From contig JBBDLF010000029.1 of the NCBI GenBank assembly GCA_040879025.1, positions 26,435-90,434 on the forward strand: a stretch of DNA of 64,000 bases. The letters are read 5' to 3'. The notes under the pieces were generated by a model that was not told where the DNA came from, did no database searches, and worked only from the letters and a program-made list of their open reading frames with translations. Below are positions 43,668 through 51,468 of this stretch, in pieces; position 1 is the first letter of the stretch; each line of letters opens with the position of its first letter. A program made the translations under genes and the position numbers. Origin of the DNA: JBBDLF01 sp040879025 (lineage in GTDB: Bacteria; Pseudomonadota; Gammaproteobacteria; Pseudomonadales; Pseudohongiellaceae).

Positions 43668-44897
43668 TTATTTTTCGGGAAACAGGCCTGGCATCCAGCG
43701 CGAGGCCAGGGACGCCGGGAAGGCGAGCCTGAATGGGGATCGCGCTGTCTCGGCGCTCAGCACTTGTTGGTCAAGCAGCGCCGAAGTAATACGTCTTGCC
43801 TGTCGGTCACTCATGCCCAGAAGCTCCGGGACTTCGGCGCGGGGAAGTTCGCCTCTGTAAAGAATCGCCTCCAGCACCTTACCCGATTTAGGCGGCAAGA
43901 CATCGGCGCGAATCTCTTCTTCCGCCCAGACCAATATACTGTCGCGCAGCCGTTGCGGCTTGACAAGGTTCTCCATGAACGCGACCTGATCAAGGCAGGT
44001 TTCCAGAAAAAAACGCGTGAAGCCGACCAGCGCTTCTTCGCTTAAGCTGCCTCGCCCATCAAGATCGTTCCGGCGGGTGAAATCGCAGGCGGCGAGCTGG
44101 CTTTTGTACGCATCGACATTACGGGCCAGGCCTCTAGCCACTGACCAGATGCCGCCCGTATCCAAAGTTTGTAACAGCATGGTATGGGACATGAGCCTTG
44201 CCACCCGGCCATTACCGTCCAGGAAGGGGTGAATCCACAAAAAGCGGTGATGGGCGGAGGCAGCGGCGAGAATTGTGCTGGTCTTGCCCAGTTTGCCATA
44301 GACCGCCTCGAAGCGTTCCAGGAAACGGGGCACGGCGCCGGGACTGATCGGCACGTGTCTGCCGACCTGAATATCCCGCTTGCGGAGCGCCCCAGGCGTT
44401 ATCCATAGCTCGTCTTTGCCGTGAGGAGCTTCAACTTTCAGCAGGGATTCGGGCAGAAGCTCACAAAATCGCCGATGCATCTCGCACAGGCCTTCCTGGC
44501 TGGTTTCGCGTCCCGCCAGACCGCCCTCATCAATCCATCGCTGGACGTGGATGTGCGCTTCGGCTTCATGCTGCAGGTCCCGCTGCCTGGGATCAGCGCT
44601 ATAGTCCTTTTTGAGTGCTCGCTCAATGTCAACCGGGTGTGTGTCATGGCCCTCGATGAGATTGCTGTAATAGCAATTCATGGCCCGCACCAGATCGGCC
44701 AGAGCCATCATGACGCCCTCCGGGAGACTGCTGCGGAAAGCCGCCGACCGGGAAGCGAGATCGAGAGCCATATCCACGAGTTCCTCTCTGCCCCTGGCAT
44801 CCTCACGGATCAAAAGCGGCTCCATTAGAAAGGTGTCTTCCCCCCTGTCTTCCGCCGCCTTTCTGTCCGGCAAATTGTCCACTTTGTTTTCACTCAT
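43668..44897 (-). CDS. Fic family protein (probable AMPylase with N-terminal inhibitory helix)
   Basis: About 409 aa from ATG 44897 (MSENKVDNLPDRK); the frame also opens 33 nt upstream. The catalytic FIC motif HPFLDGNGRVARL (~residues 225-237) has all key residues: His, Asp, Asn and both Arg-side contacts. An N-terminal inhibitory motif (S/T)xxxE(G/N) is visible as SNLIEG (~75-80), so this is a class II, self-inhibited Fic. The C-terminal ~100 residues form a winged helix (RAEVPELLGMSDRQARRITSALL), suggesting DNA binding or target recognition. Targets unknown. Located just after the tRNA, in an accessory stretch. Confidence 0.88.
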   Translation of the reverse strand: MSENKVDNLPDRKAAEDRGEDTFLMEPLLIREDARGREELVDMALDLASRSAAFRSSLPEGVMMALADLVRAMNCYYSNLIEGHDTHPVDIERALKKDYSADPRQRDLQHEAEAHIHVQRWIDEGGLAGRETSQEGLCEMHRRFCELLPESLLKVEAPHGKDELWITPGALRKRDIQVGRHVPISPGAVPRFLERFEAVYGKLGKTSTILAAASAHHRFLWIHPFLDGNGRVARLMSHTMLLQTLDTGGIWSVARGLARNVDAYKSQLAACDFTRRNDLDGRGSLSEEALVGFTRFFLETCLDQVAFMENLVKPQRLRDSILVWAEEEIRADVLPPKSGKVLEAILYRGELPRAEVPELLGMSDRQARRITSALLDQQVLSAETARSPFRLAFPASLASRWMPGLFPEK

Positions 44898-44930
44898 ATT
44901 ATGAATAATATCAAATAGTTTGATAAACAC

Positions 44931-45315
44931 ACAGCCTTATTATGTCCGCCTGTCTGGCCGGCATCATGGCCTCGTACCGGTCAAAGCTGTTCAAACGGAT
45001 TATGGGAAGTACCGTCGACCTGGGGCGCACTTGCACAACCACCCAACAGGCGTAACAACAGAGCGGAACAAAGAGAGCGGGGGTTGAGCAAAATTACGTT
45101 CTCACTTCAATGAATAACATCGACATTCTTGGGCGCTTATGATGACGGAGCAGGTTATGACGCGCCAAGCTGCGGTGACCGCGCGGCAACTTTCGTCGAA
45201 TCAGCCAGAAAAGGAAGACGTTGCAATTGACCGTGCCTTTATGCAGTAATCGTTCGGTAATACCGTGCAGTCCAAAACAACGTTCCAGAAAAAGGATCAA
45301 TAAAGGAGAACGACA
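44931..45315. other. Non-coding stretch between fic and the methyltransferase
   Basis: About 385 bp with no supported gene. A minus-strand reading frame crosses 45094-45315 but is only the antisense of the methyltransferase extended outwards, with no family resemblance. AAAGGAG at 45302-45308 is the ribosome binding site of the next gene. Promoters of both divergent genes should lie here; none was convincing. Confidence 0.3.
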
Positions 45316-45963
45316 ATGGGTCAAGGCGCGCTGATATTCAATCTGATGGCTCGGCGATATTCCCGGCAACCGATCGCTGACCAGAAAGCCTATGAGAAGA
45401 AGCTTGAGATTACGCGCAAGTATCTCACACCGGAAAGCGAGGTGTTCGAATTCGGTTGCGGCACCGGATCCACCGCTTTGCTGCATGCTCCCCACGTCAA
45501 GCATATCCACGCTGTCGACTACGCGGCAAAGATGATCGAAATTGCCAACGAGAAACGTGCTGAGGATGGTATCGATAACGTAAGCTTTGCCGTGGCGGAC
45601 ATTGATGACATGCCCGTAGACAAAGAACACTACCATGTCGTTCTTGGCCTCAACATACTGCAGCTGATGGAAGACCTTGACGAGCCCCTTGCCAAGGTAC
45701 ATGCCATGCTCAAGCCCGGCGGCTATTTTATCAGCAGCAGTGTCTGCATAGAGAAACCACCGGGAATCTGGGGCTTTGTTCTGCCGCTACTGGCGCTTAC
45801 GCGTCTCGGACCCAGGGTAAAAGGCTTCAGTGAACAGCAACTGCTGGACTGTGTGAAGAATGCCGGCTTCAGCCTGGAAGAACAGTGGAACCCGGAGGCC
45901 TCGGTCAAGGTCGTCTTTCTGGTAGCACGAAAGGCGCCGCTAGCGGGAGAGGCCGAGCGGTGA
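45316..45963 (+). CDS. Class I SAM-dependent methyltransferase
   Basis: 215 aa, preceded by a strong AAAGGAG. Rossmann SAM-binding motif VFEFGCGTGSTALLHA (~44-59), motif II HAVDYAAKMIEIAN, and motif IV VVLGLNILQLMEDLDEPL; later GGYFISSSVCIE (motif VI). It belongs to the Methyltransf_11/25 group acting on small molecules or lipids; the substrate cannot be told. A C-terminal hydrophobic segment (WGFVLPLLALTRLG) may contact membranes. Convergent with the DUF4143 ATPase. Confidence 0.85.
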   Translation: MGQGALIFNLMARRYSRQPIADQKAYEKKLEITRKYLTPESEVFEFGCGTGSTALLHAPHVKHIHAVDYAAKMIEIANEKRAEDGIDNVSFAVADIDDMPVDKEHYHVVLGLNILQLMEDLDEPLAKVHAMLKPGGYFISSSVCIEKPPGIWGFVLPLLALTRLGPRVKGFSEQQLLDCVKNAGFSLEEQWNPEASVKVVFLVARKAPLAGEAER

Positions 45964-46002
45964 TCAGCGCGCGCCGGGTTTTTGTGCATGCACTTCTATT
46001 CT

Positions 46003-47181
46003 CTAGCGAGAGATCTTCCCGCAATGCGCGGGAATTTTGGCAAGCTGATCAAATTTTACGGCGCAGTAGCAACTTCCCAACTCTCGCGACTCGCCGTTAT
46101 AGACGACAATGCCCTGCCGCAGTTTGCCGGTGGCTTTTTCAAGCTTTTTCAAGGGGGCGAGGAATCCCGTTCGGAATGTGGATGACGACTTGATTTCCAT
46201 AGCCGTCAGTTCGCTGCCCCGGGGGATGAGAAGATCGACTTCCACTCCATTGCTGTCCCGAAAAAAGTAGAGGTTTGCATTATCGCCACGATTCAGTTGC
46301 GACTTGAGACATTCGATGACAACCAGGTTTTCAAAAATCGCCCCCACCAGGGGGTCCCGCCTGATCTGCTCGGGTTTCTCAATGCCCAGCAGATAGACGA
46401 GCAATCCGGTTTCCGTGAAATAGTACTTTGGAGACTTGATGACCCGCCTGCCAAAGTTTTCGTAATAGGGAGGCAGTTTGAAGACAATGAATGACGCCTC
46501 GAGGATAGAAAGCCAGTGCCGGATAGTCTTGGCATCCACCCCGACGTCATTGGCCAGCAACGAGTAGTCCATCAACTGTCCCGTGCGACCGGCCAGCAGC
46601 TTGATGAATTTTTCAAAAAGGCTGTCGTCCTTCAGGTTGATGAGCTGACGAACGTCGCGTTCCACGTAGGTCTGGTAGTAATTGGAGTAGGCTTGTCTCG
46701 GCCTTTGCTGCTGGTCATGGATACGCGGTAAAAAACCGGTAAAGGCATATTCTTCAAAGCTGTCATAGCAAATTCCACCGGCTGTCAGTTCAACGATGGA
46801 GAAGGGCAGAAGCTGAAGCACCGCGGTGCGCCCGGCCAGAGACTGCGAAATGGATTCACGCAATGCGGGTTGATGAGAGCCGGTGAGAATAATCTGGCCA
46901 TTGCGGTTCTCCTCATCGATGCGCACCTGCAGGTAGCTAAGCAGTTCCGGTGCTCGCTGGATTTCATCGAAAATAACCTTGCCGCGGTAGTTGTTCAGAA
47001 ACGCTTTGGGATCGTCCGAAGCGAGTTCGCGGTTTTCAGGCAGTTCGAGGTTGCAGTACTGGTAACCGCGCAGCGTCCTGACCAGTGTTGTTTTCCCCGA
47101 TTGACGCGGACCGAGGACGGTGACTGCGGGGTACTCCCGCAGTAGCTGTGGCAGTTCTTTCTGTAATAATCGCTTCAGCAT
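46003..47181 (-). CDS. AAA+ ATP-binding protein with DUF4143
   Basis: 392 aa. Walker A in VLGPRQSGKTTLVRTL (~20-35), Walker B KVIFDEIQRAPELL (~68-81) and sensor ITLTGSHQ-type IILTGSHQPALRES; C-terminal DUF4143 with YFTETGLLVYLLGI and a nuclease-like VDLLIPRGSELTAMEIKSS segment (D...ExK). Such proteins are common solitary accessory genes, sometimes suspected of defence or toxin-related roles, with no proven function. Convergent with the methyltransferase. Confidence 0.9.
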   Translation of the reverse strand: MLKRLLQKELPQLLREYPAVTVLGPRQSGKTTLVRTLRGYQYCNLELPENRELASDDPKAFLNNYRGKVIFDEIQRAPELLSYLQVRIDEENRNGQIILTGSHQPALRESISQSLAGRTAVLQLLPFSIVELTAGGICYDSFEEYAFTGFLPRIHDQQQRPRQAYSNYYQTYVERDVRQLINLKDDSLFEKFIKLLAGRTGQLMDYSLLANDVGVDAKTIRHWLSILEASFIVFKLPPYYENFGRRVIKSPKYYFTETGLLVYLLGIEKPEQIRRDPLVGAIFENLVVIECLKSQLNRGDNANLYFFRDSNGVEVDLLIPRGSELTAMEIKSSSTFRTGFLAPLKKLEKATGKLRQGIVVYNGESRELGSCYCAVKFDQLAKIPAHCGKISR

Positions 47182-47339
47182 GGGCGATTTTAGACATATG
47201 TAATATAGGAATTCAACTCTTTAAATACATAAAAATGCTTTTCGCGGGGACCTGCCACAAGGGTAGATTCCTGCATCCACCGGCACAAAAAGTGCCCGGC
47301 AAAGCCGTACGCGGAAAAATTATTCTCCCGGTTTCGAGC

Positions 47340-47455
47340 ATGTGGTTTGCGGCGCTGGGCGACCGCACTCGCCTGTCTCTGGTCGAGAAACTGGCCGGGG
47401 ATAGCCCGCAATCGATCGCGCAGCTCACCGCCGGTTCCAACCTCATAAGTTCAAT
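47340..47455 (+). pseudogene. Remnant of an ArsR-type helix-turn-helix regulator
   Basis: The translation MWFAALGDRTRLSLVEKLA, then GDSPQSIAQLTAG, is the N-terminal half of an ArsR winged helix (compare ALGDPTRLxIL). It stops resembling the family at about 47455, where the recognition helix (SRQAVTKHL-type) should come, and no continuation exists in other frames. The surrounding frame (47148-47564) is otherwise unlike a protein. Best read as a broken regulator left by rearrangement. Confidence 0.55.
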
Positions 47456-47544
47456 CGACAAGATTGAAAAAGGCGCCACCAGAAGTCCAATCTTGCCCCC
47501 ACCGAACGGGTCCAACCTGGATTTGCCCAAACTGGATTTTACCC

Positions 47545-47582
47545 TTTACACAAGTAGTCTTTGAGACTATTATTGTAGTCTA
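47545..47582 (+). promoter_or_regulatory. blaI promoter with BlaI-type operator
   Basis: TTTACA (47545-47550), 17-nt spacer, TATTAT (47568-47573): a strong sigma-70 promoter. Inside the spacer lies the dyad TAGTCT-TTG-AGACTA (47555-47569), and a third half-site TAGTCTA lies at 47576-47582. Placement over -35/-10 is what an autorepressor operator needs; BlaI/MecI sites are built on similar inverted repeats. The assignment to this BlaI is inference. Confidence 0.65.
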
Positions 47583-47613
47583 TCAGTTTTGGAACAGACC
47601 CGAGGACCCCGAA

Positions 47614-47982
47614 ATGCAGGTAACCAACCCCGAAATACAGGTGCTGGACGTACTGTGGAATGAATCTCCGCTTACCGTCGGCCAGATCATCGAACGGGTT
47701 CAGGCGGACTCCGACTGGCACCACAACACCATCAAGACCATTCTGACCCGGCTGGTCAAAAAGAACGCGGTTCAGCGCAAAAAAGACGGGGGGCAGTACT
47801 TCTATTGGCCGGAGCTTAGCCGGGAAGCGTTCCTCTCCAGCCGCTCCGACGGGTTTCTTGACCAGTTCTTCAATGGCCGAATGGCCCCCCTGCTGGCGCA
47901 TTTTGCCGAGCGTAAGAAACTTACCAGGAAGGATATCAATGAAATCGAGCAGGTACTCGAATCATTGAAGAAGCGCAAATGA
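47614..47982 (+). CDS. BlaI/MecI/CopY family transcriptional repressor
   Basis: 122 aa from ATG 47614 (MQVTNPEIQVLDVLW), after a 5' extension that is not family-like. Winged helix with SPLTVGQIIERVQ and HNTIKTILTRLVKKNAVQRKK, then the C-terminal dimer helices LDQFFNGRMAPLLAHF. These repressors are inactivated by cleavage triggered by an M56 membrane peptidase. The M56 gene overlaps it by 4 nt (ATGA), so the two form a BlaI-BlaR1-like switch. Confidence 0.92.
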   Translation: MQVTNPEIQVLDVLWNESPLTVGQIIERVQADSDWHHNTIKTILTRLVKKNAVQRKKDGGQYFYWPELSREAFLSSRSDGFLDQFFNGRMAPLLAHFAERKKLTRKDINEIEQVLESLKKRK

Positions 47983-49208
47983 TCAACTGGCTCTATACAA
48001 GCACACTGGACCTGAGCATCCTGATTGGCGTGGTACTACTGATCCGCACGCCGATCCGCAGGCTGTTTGGCGCCCATATAGCCTATCTTCTGTGGGCCAT
48101 TCCCTTCCTGTCCGTGCTGATACCCCTGCGACTGGAACGCCCTGCTTTTCCGGTGGAACCGGGCGTGCCGGGAATCGACGTTTCTTTGTTATCAACAGGA
48201 GGACCAGCAGGCGCAGAGGTGTATTACCTGCCCGGCGGCCTCCCTGTGGCTGAAATCTGGTTAAGTGGCCTGGCGCTGTGTTTTTCGGTGCAATGCTTGC
48301 TGCAATGGCGATTGCATCGGACGCTCAAGCAGGGTTCGCAGGAAATACGCTTCAGCGACATCCGTATCCAACAGTTGATTGCCGGCAGTCGACTGGACAA
48401 AACTCAAATCCGCACATCGGCCATCGTCGAAAATCCCTGTATCTGTGGCCTTGTCAAACCCGTTATCTATCTGCCTGAGAACTTTGCCACTGCGTACACC
48501 AATGAGGAGCAGTTCTGGGTTCTCAAACATGAACTGACCCACTTCCGCCGCGGCGATCTGTGGTTCCAGTCCCTTGGTGAATTGCTGAGGGCTCTGTACT
48601 GGTTCAATCCAGTGGTTCATATCGCCCTGAGAAGCTTTCGGGAAGACCAGGAAATGGCCTGCGACCAGAGCACCCTGAGAGGGTGCGACGACAACGATCG
48701 CTATTTGTACGGAAAAGTCCTGCTACGCTCAGCCGTACCGGCACTGGTACCTTCCGTGCTTACTTTCTTTACGACAACCAAGGAGCGCTTCAATATGCTG
48801 AACAATCATCGGTATTCCAGATTGAATACAACGACCGGCCTGATGCTGTGTGCCGTCCTGGGAACATTTGCCCTGACAACGGCCCCCAAGTCCATTGCGC
48901 AGTCAGAACTTCGCCCGCAGTTTGATGAGGTTTATGATGCCAACCTGCCTCGCCGCTTCACCGGGGAGATCGTGCGTGTGGATTACGGCGAGAATTTCAC
49001 TCTGCTTCATGTCAATGCCGCGACTGACTCCAGGACCGTGCAATGGATTGTCGAGAGCGGCTCCTGGCGGGTAATGCACGATGCCGGGCTCGATTCCAAT
49101 GCGCTGTATCCCGGACGTCTGGTGACCGTGACGGGATACCAGAGCAAGGACCAAGCCTGTGACCCCAAATGCAGGCTCAATGGTCGGGATTTGACCTTCG
49201 CGGATTGA
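47979..49208 (+). CDS. BlaR1-like M56 membrane metallopeptidase with extra C-terminal domain
   Basis: 409 aa. Three N-terminal transmembrane helices (~5-22, 35-52, 88-106) bracket the start of the peptidase domain with zinc motif HELTHFRRGDL (~177-187) and the downstream Glu in FREDQEMACDQ. A fourth helix (~285-303) leads to a periplasmic C-terminal ~100 residues (FTGEIVRVDYGENFTLLHV, YPGRLVTVTGYQSKDQ) resembling DUF6152-type small beta domains, not a penicillin-binding sensor. It should cleave or trigger cleavage of BlaI on sensing a periplasmic signal. No beta-lactamase gene is near; the ligand is unknown. Confidence 0.85.
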   Translation: MINWLYTSTLDLSILIGVVLLIRTPIRRLFGAHIAYLLWAIPFLSVLIPLRLERPAFPVEPGVPGIDVSLLSTGGPAGAEVYYLPGGLPVAEIWLSGLALCFSVQCLLQWRLHRTLKQGSQEIRFSDIRIQQLIAGSRLDKTQIRTSAIVENPCICGLVKPVIYLPENFATAYTNEEQFWVLKHELTHFRRGDLWFQSLGELLRALYWFNPVVHIALRSFREDQEMACDQSTLRGCDDNDRYLYGKVLLRSAVPALVPSVLTFFTTTKERFNMLNNHRYSRLNTTTGLMLCAVLGTFALTTAPKSIAQSELRPQFDEVYDANLPRRFTGEIVRVDYGENFTLLHVNAATDSRTVQWIVESGSWRVMHDAGLDSNALYPGRLVTVTGYQSKDQACDPKCRLNGRDLTFAD

Positions 49209-49218
49209 AGCTTACGGC

Positions 49219-49374
49219 ATGGTAGAAATGAATTCCCATTTTGTTCGATCCTGGCGACTATCGATCATTGTGGTAGCAGTCCTGGCCTTGCTGATGGTTC
49301 AGGAACTGGGTATTCGGGCGGCCGTCTACGTTGAACTCGAGCCCTTTTGTTTCATCGTTTGCCTGCCTGATTGA
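49219..49374 (+). CDS. Possible 51-aa single-span membrane protein
   Basis: ATG 49219, 10 nt after the M56 stop, opens a short frame MVEMNSHFVRSWRLSIIVV followed by AVLALLMVQELGIRAAVYVEL. A 17-residue hydrophobic helix (LSIIVVAVLALLMVQEL) follows positive charges, like a small membrane protein. The Shine-Dalgarno is weak. It could be the third gene of the BlaI-M56 unit or chance. Confidence 0.35.
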   Translation: MVEMNSHFVRSWRLSIIVVAVLALLMVQELGIRAAVYVELEPFCFIVCLPD

Positions 49375-49646
49375 CCGTCTGTCTGGATTGTTCAGCAGTC
49401 GGGGAGGAATAGATAGATGAATATTTGGAGATAGGCGGGAATGGTAAGAAGTTTGCGGCGAGGAACGTTTTGGTATCTCCGGAATGCAAAGCCCCTGCCT
49501 TGAAACGAAACAGCCCTCGTTCCACTTCGGCACAGTCGCTCGTTACCTCGAAGACATCCATGTTTAAGCAATTGATCCACAGGCTCTTGCTTCAATACCC
49601 TTCTTATTGGGAGAACGATCCACATGCAAGTGCTCAAAAAAAGGGA
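49375..49646. other. Non-coding stretch before the RsbT-like gene
   Basis: Short frames exist on both strands (for example 49425-49766 plus, 49258-49533 minus) but none resembles a protein family or has a convincing ribosome site. Nothing further is seen. Confidence 0.3.
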
Positions 49647-50132
49647 TCAGCGCAGCCAGATTCTGACATCCACCTGGGTCCCGGCTCCCGGTGCGCTGAT
49701 TATATTGAATTCATCCCCCATCAGCTGTGCGCAGGGCAATCCCATTCCGAGCCCACCGCAGGTTGAGTAACCGGGTTTCAGGGCCAACTGGATTTTCCTG
49801 ATGCCAGGTCCGTTGTCTTTGGCACAAATCAGAACTCCCAGCCGCGGACCTTGTATCTCTCTGGCAATAGTGATTTCCCCATGATTGGCATACTGGATGA
49901 TATTTCTGCTCAGTTCCGAAATAACCGACGCAATACAGGTTGCATCCGCTGTCGAAAATCCCAGGCCGGTTGCCAGAGATCGTGCGAACTGGCGCGCCCT
50001 GACGATGTCGGCCGAACTCTGGATAACAATGACATATTCTTGCGGTTGCGAGCAGATTATTTTTGTTTGCCCTGCACTCTTGGTCTGTCGCAAAGTCACC
50101 GGCTCCGCAAAAATGAAACTGCGTGCTTTCAT
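49647..50132 (-). CDS. RsbT/RsbW-type ATP-binding anti-sigma regulatory protein
   Basis: 161 aa GHKL ATPase of the anti-sigma/RsbT class. N box SVISELSRNIIQYANHG (~82-98), G1 box KDNGPGIRKI (~117-126), and GLGMGLPCAQLMGDEF (~137-152). RsbT-like proteins phosphorylate or sequester STAS-domain partners in partner-switching modules; no STAS or PP2C phosphatase gene is adjacent. The first ~30 residues are atypical and a later start is possible. Confidence 0.8.
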   Translation of the reverse strand: MKARSFIFAEPVTLRQTKSAGQTKIICSQPQEYVIVIQSSADIVRARQFARSLATGLGFSTADATCIASVISELSRNIIQYANHGEITIAREIQGPRLGVLICAKDNGPGIRKIQLALKPGYSTCGGLGMGLPCAQLMGDEFNIISAPGAGTQVDVRIWLR

Positions 50133-50349
50133 GGTGCTTGCTCAATTCAGTCATGGTGATGAAGTAGGTCTTTAGTCTATTGACCTGGGTACCCGGGATC
50201 AAGGGGGGACGCCATTCAATCCTCGGAAAGTTTCAGGGGGAACTCTTCAGGTAAAGACTCATATCATGCAAAAGCGAGGTGCTGTACATGTAACGATTGC
50301 GGAACGGATCATTCTGCAAGCGGCAGTCGCCTAAGTCCGATTCCTCCGA
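50133..50349. other. Intergenic, no gene seen
   Basis: 217 bp between two minus-strand genes. Includes a GGGTACCCGGG stretch near 50188-50199 but no clear promoter, terminator or small gene. Confidence 0.3.
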
Positions 50350-51357
50350 TTACTCCGACTCGTTCATCGCTTCCTGGACGCGGGCGCCGCGCAGAACATT
50401 CACCATGCCGTAGTTTCCTTCATGGCAGGCGTATTCATAGAGCAGCCCCGCCACCCTGGTCATGGCTACCACAGCGGTGAACTGGTCGGTGTAGGTGGAC
50501 GGGTCATCGAGAGTGAATTCGTACTCCACGGTGTAGGGGCCTGTGCGGGTAAATCGCTCGGTGAGCACCTTCTCCGATGAGGTGCCCGCCGAGCCGAAGC
50601 TGGCTGCCAGGCCATTGAAGTTTCGTGTTACAACAACCAGTGTATCGCCGTCCCAGTAGCCGCGTGAATCACCGGTCCAGGAGCGGAGGCTGTCCTCGAG
50701 TGTGGGCAGATTATCTCCGGAATCATAAAGGGGGACCACCCTGGCATCGTGGATCATTTCCGTCAGGATGACGGCATGATCCCTGTTCTGAAAAATCTGC
50801 ACATTGTTGTTGTATAAACTGGGTGTAAACGGAGGACCTGCATTGAAACCGATGATGCAGCGCTCCGAAAGGCCGCGGTCCTCCGGACCGTCCGTACCAA
50901 TACCACCGGCGCCGATACGAACCGGACGTGATTCGCCCGTAGTCGCCCCGCCGTAAACTCCCTGATTGGCTATAGCCCCTTCGACCAGATCAGGAAGCCG
51001 ACCGTTTGACGGATAGATAATATGGGAAGTCCGCACGGTGTCGCCAATGCCCGCATTCTCTATCCAGAAATCATTGTATGACTCATCGACTCCGCCGACC
51101 GGCAGGGCTGAATCCGAAGCCGCATCGCGCGCCGCCCGTCGGGCGCGAATTTCCTCAATTTCCTCTTCAGTGAGAAACTGTCTCTCGCCGAACTGGGATG
51201 GCCTCTGCATGGGCACATCCGAGGAGAAGTTCCATACCCCCTGCAAATCCGGCTGTCCCCATTCAGTTCGGGGTGTGACGAAACCGTCTGCCGCGGATGA
51301 CATGACGGGTAGCGCAGCGGCGAAAGCGGAGAAAATCAGTGCGGTTGCTCTGTTCAT
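50350..51357 (-). CDS. Secreted protein of unknown function
   Basis: 335 aa from ATG 51357; signal peptide MNRATALIFSAFAAALPVMSSAADG. The mature N-terminus TPRTEWGQPDLQGVWNFSS and the later YWDGDTLVVVTRNFNG, LTERFTR and YTVEYEFTLDDPSTY define an uncharacterised family common in Acidobacteria and marine gammaproteobacteria (recognised from memory of such sequences). It looks all-beta, possibly a carbohydrate or lipid-related sensor. Two Cys only (RCIIGFNAG and YACHEGN). Function not assigned. Confidence 0.75.
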   Translation of the reverse strand: MNRATALIFSAFAAALPVMSSAADGFVTPRTEWGQPDLQGVWNFSSDVPMQRPSQFGERQFLTEEEIEEIRARRAARDAASDSALPVGGVDESYNDFWIENAGIGDTVRTSHIIYPSNGRLPDLVEGAIANQGVYGGATTGESRPVRIGAGGIGTDGPEDRGLSERCIIGFNAGPPFTPSLYNNNVQIFQNRDHAVILTEMIHDARVVPLYDSGDNLPTLEDSLRSWTGDSRGYWDGDTLVVVTRNFNGLAASFGSAGTSSEKVLTERFTRTGPYTVEYEFTLDDPSTYTDQFTAVVAMTRVAGLLYEYACHEGNYGMVNVLRGARVQEAMNESE

Positions 51358-51468
51358 GGGGCGCTCCGTGGTGTTCGGGGGCCGCTCGAGGGCGGCCCGG
51401 GAGTGAATCGCTTTCAATTTACTCGAGTATGCGTGGCGTTACAATGTCCTGACTGCCTGCGACATGGC

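Noticed and set aside
45094..45702. Minus-strand frame reaching out of the methyltransferase into the upstream gap
   Set aside because: Mostly antisense to the methyltransferase; the outer part was checked for transposase-like motifs and none was convincing.
43520..49646. Active integrative island after the tRNA
   Set aside because: No integrase, no transposase and no visible direct repeat of the tRNA 3' end were found.
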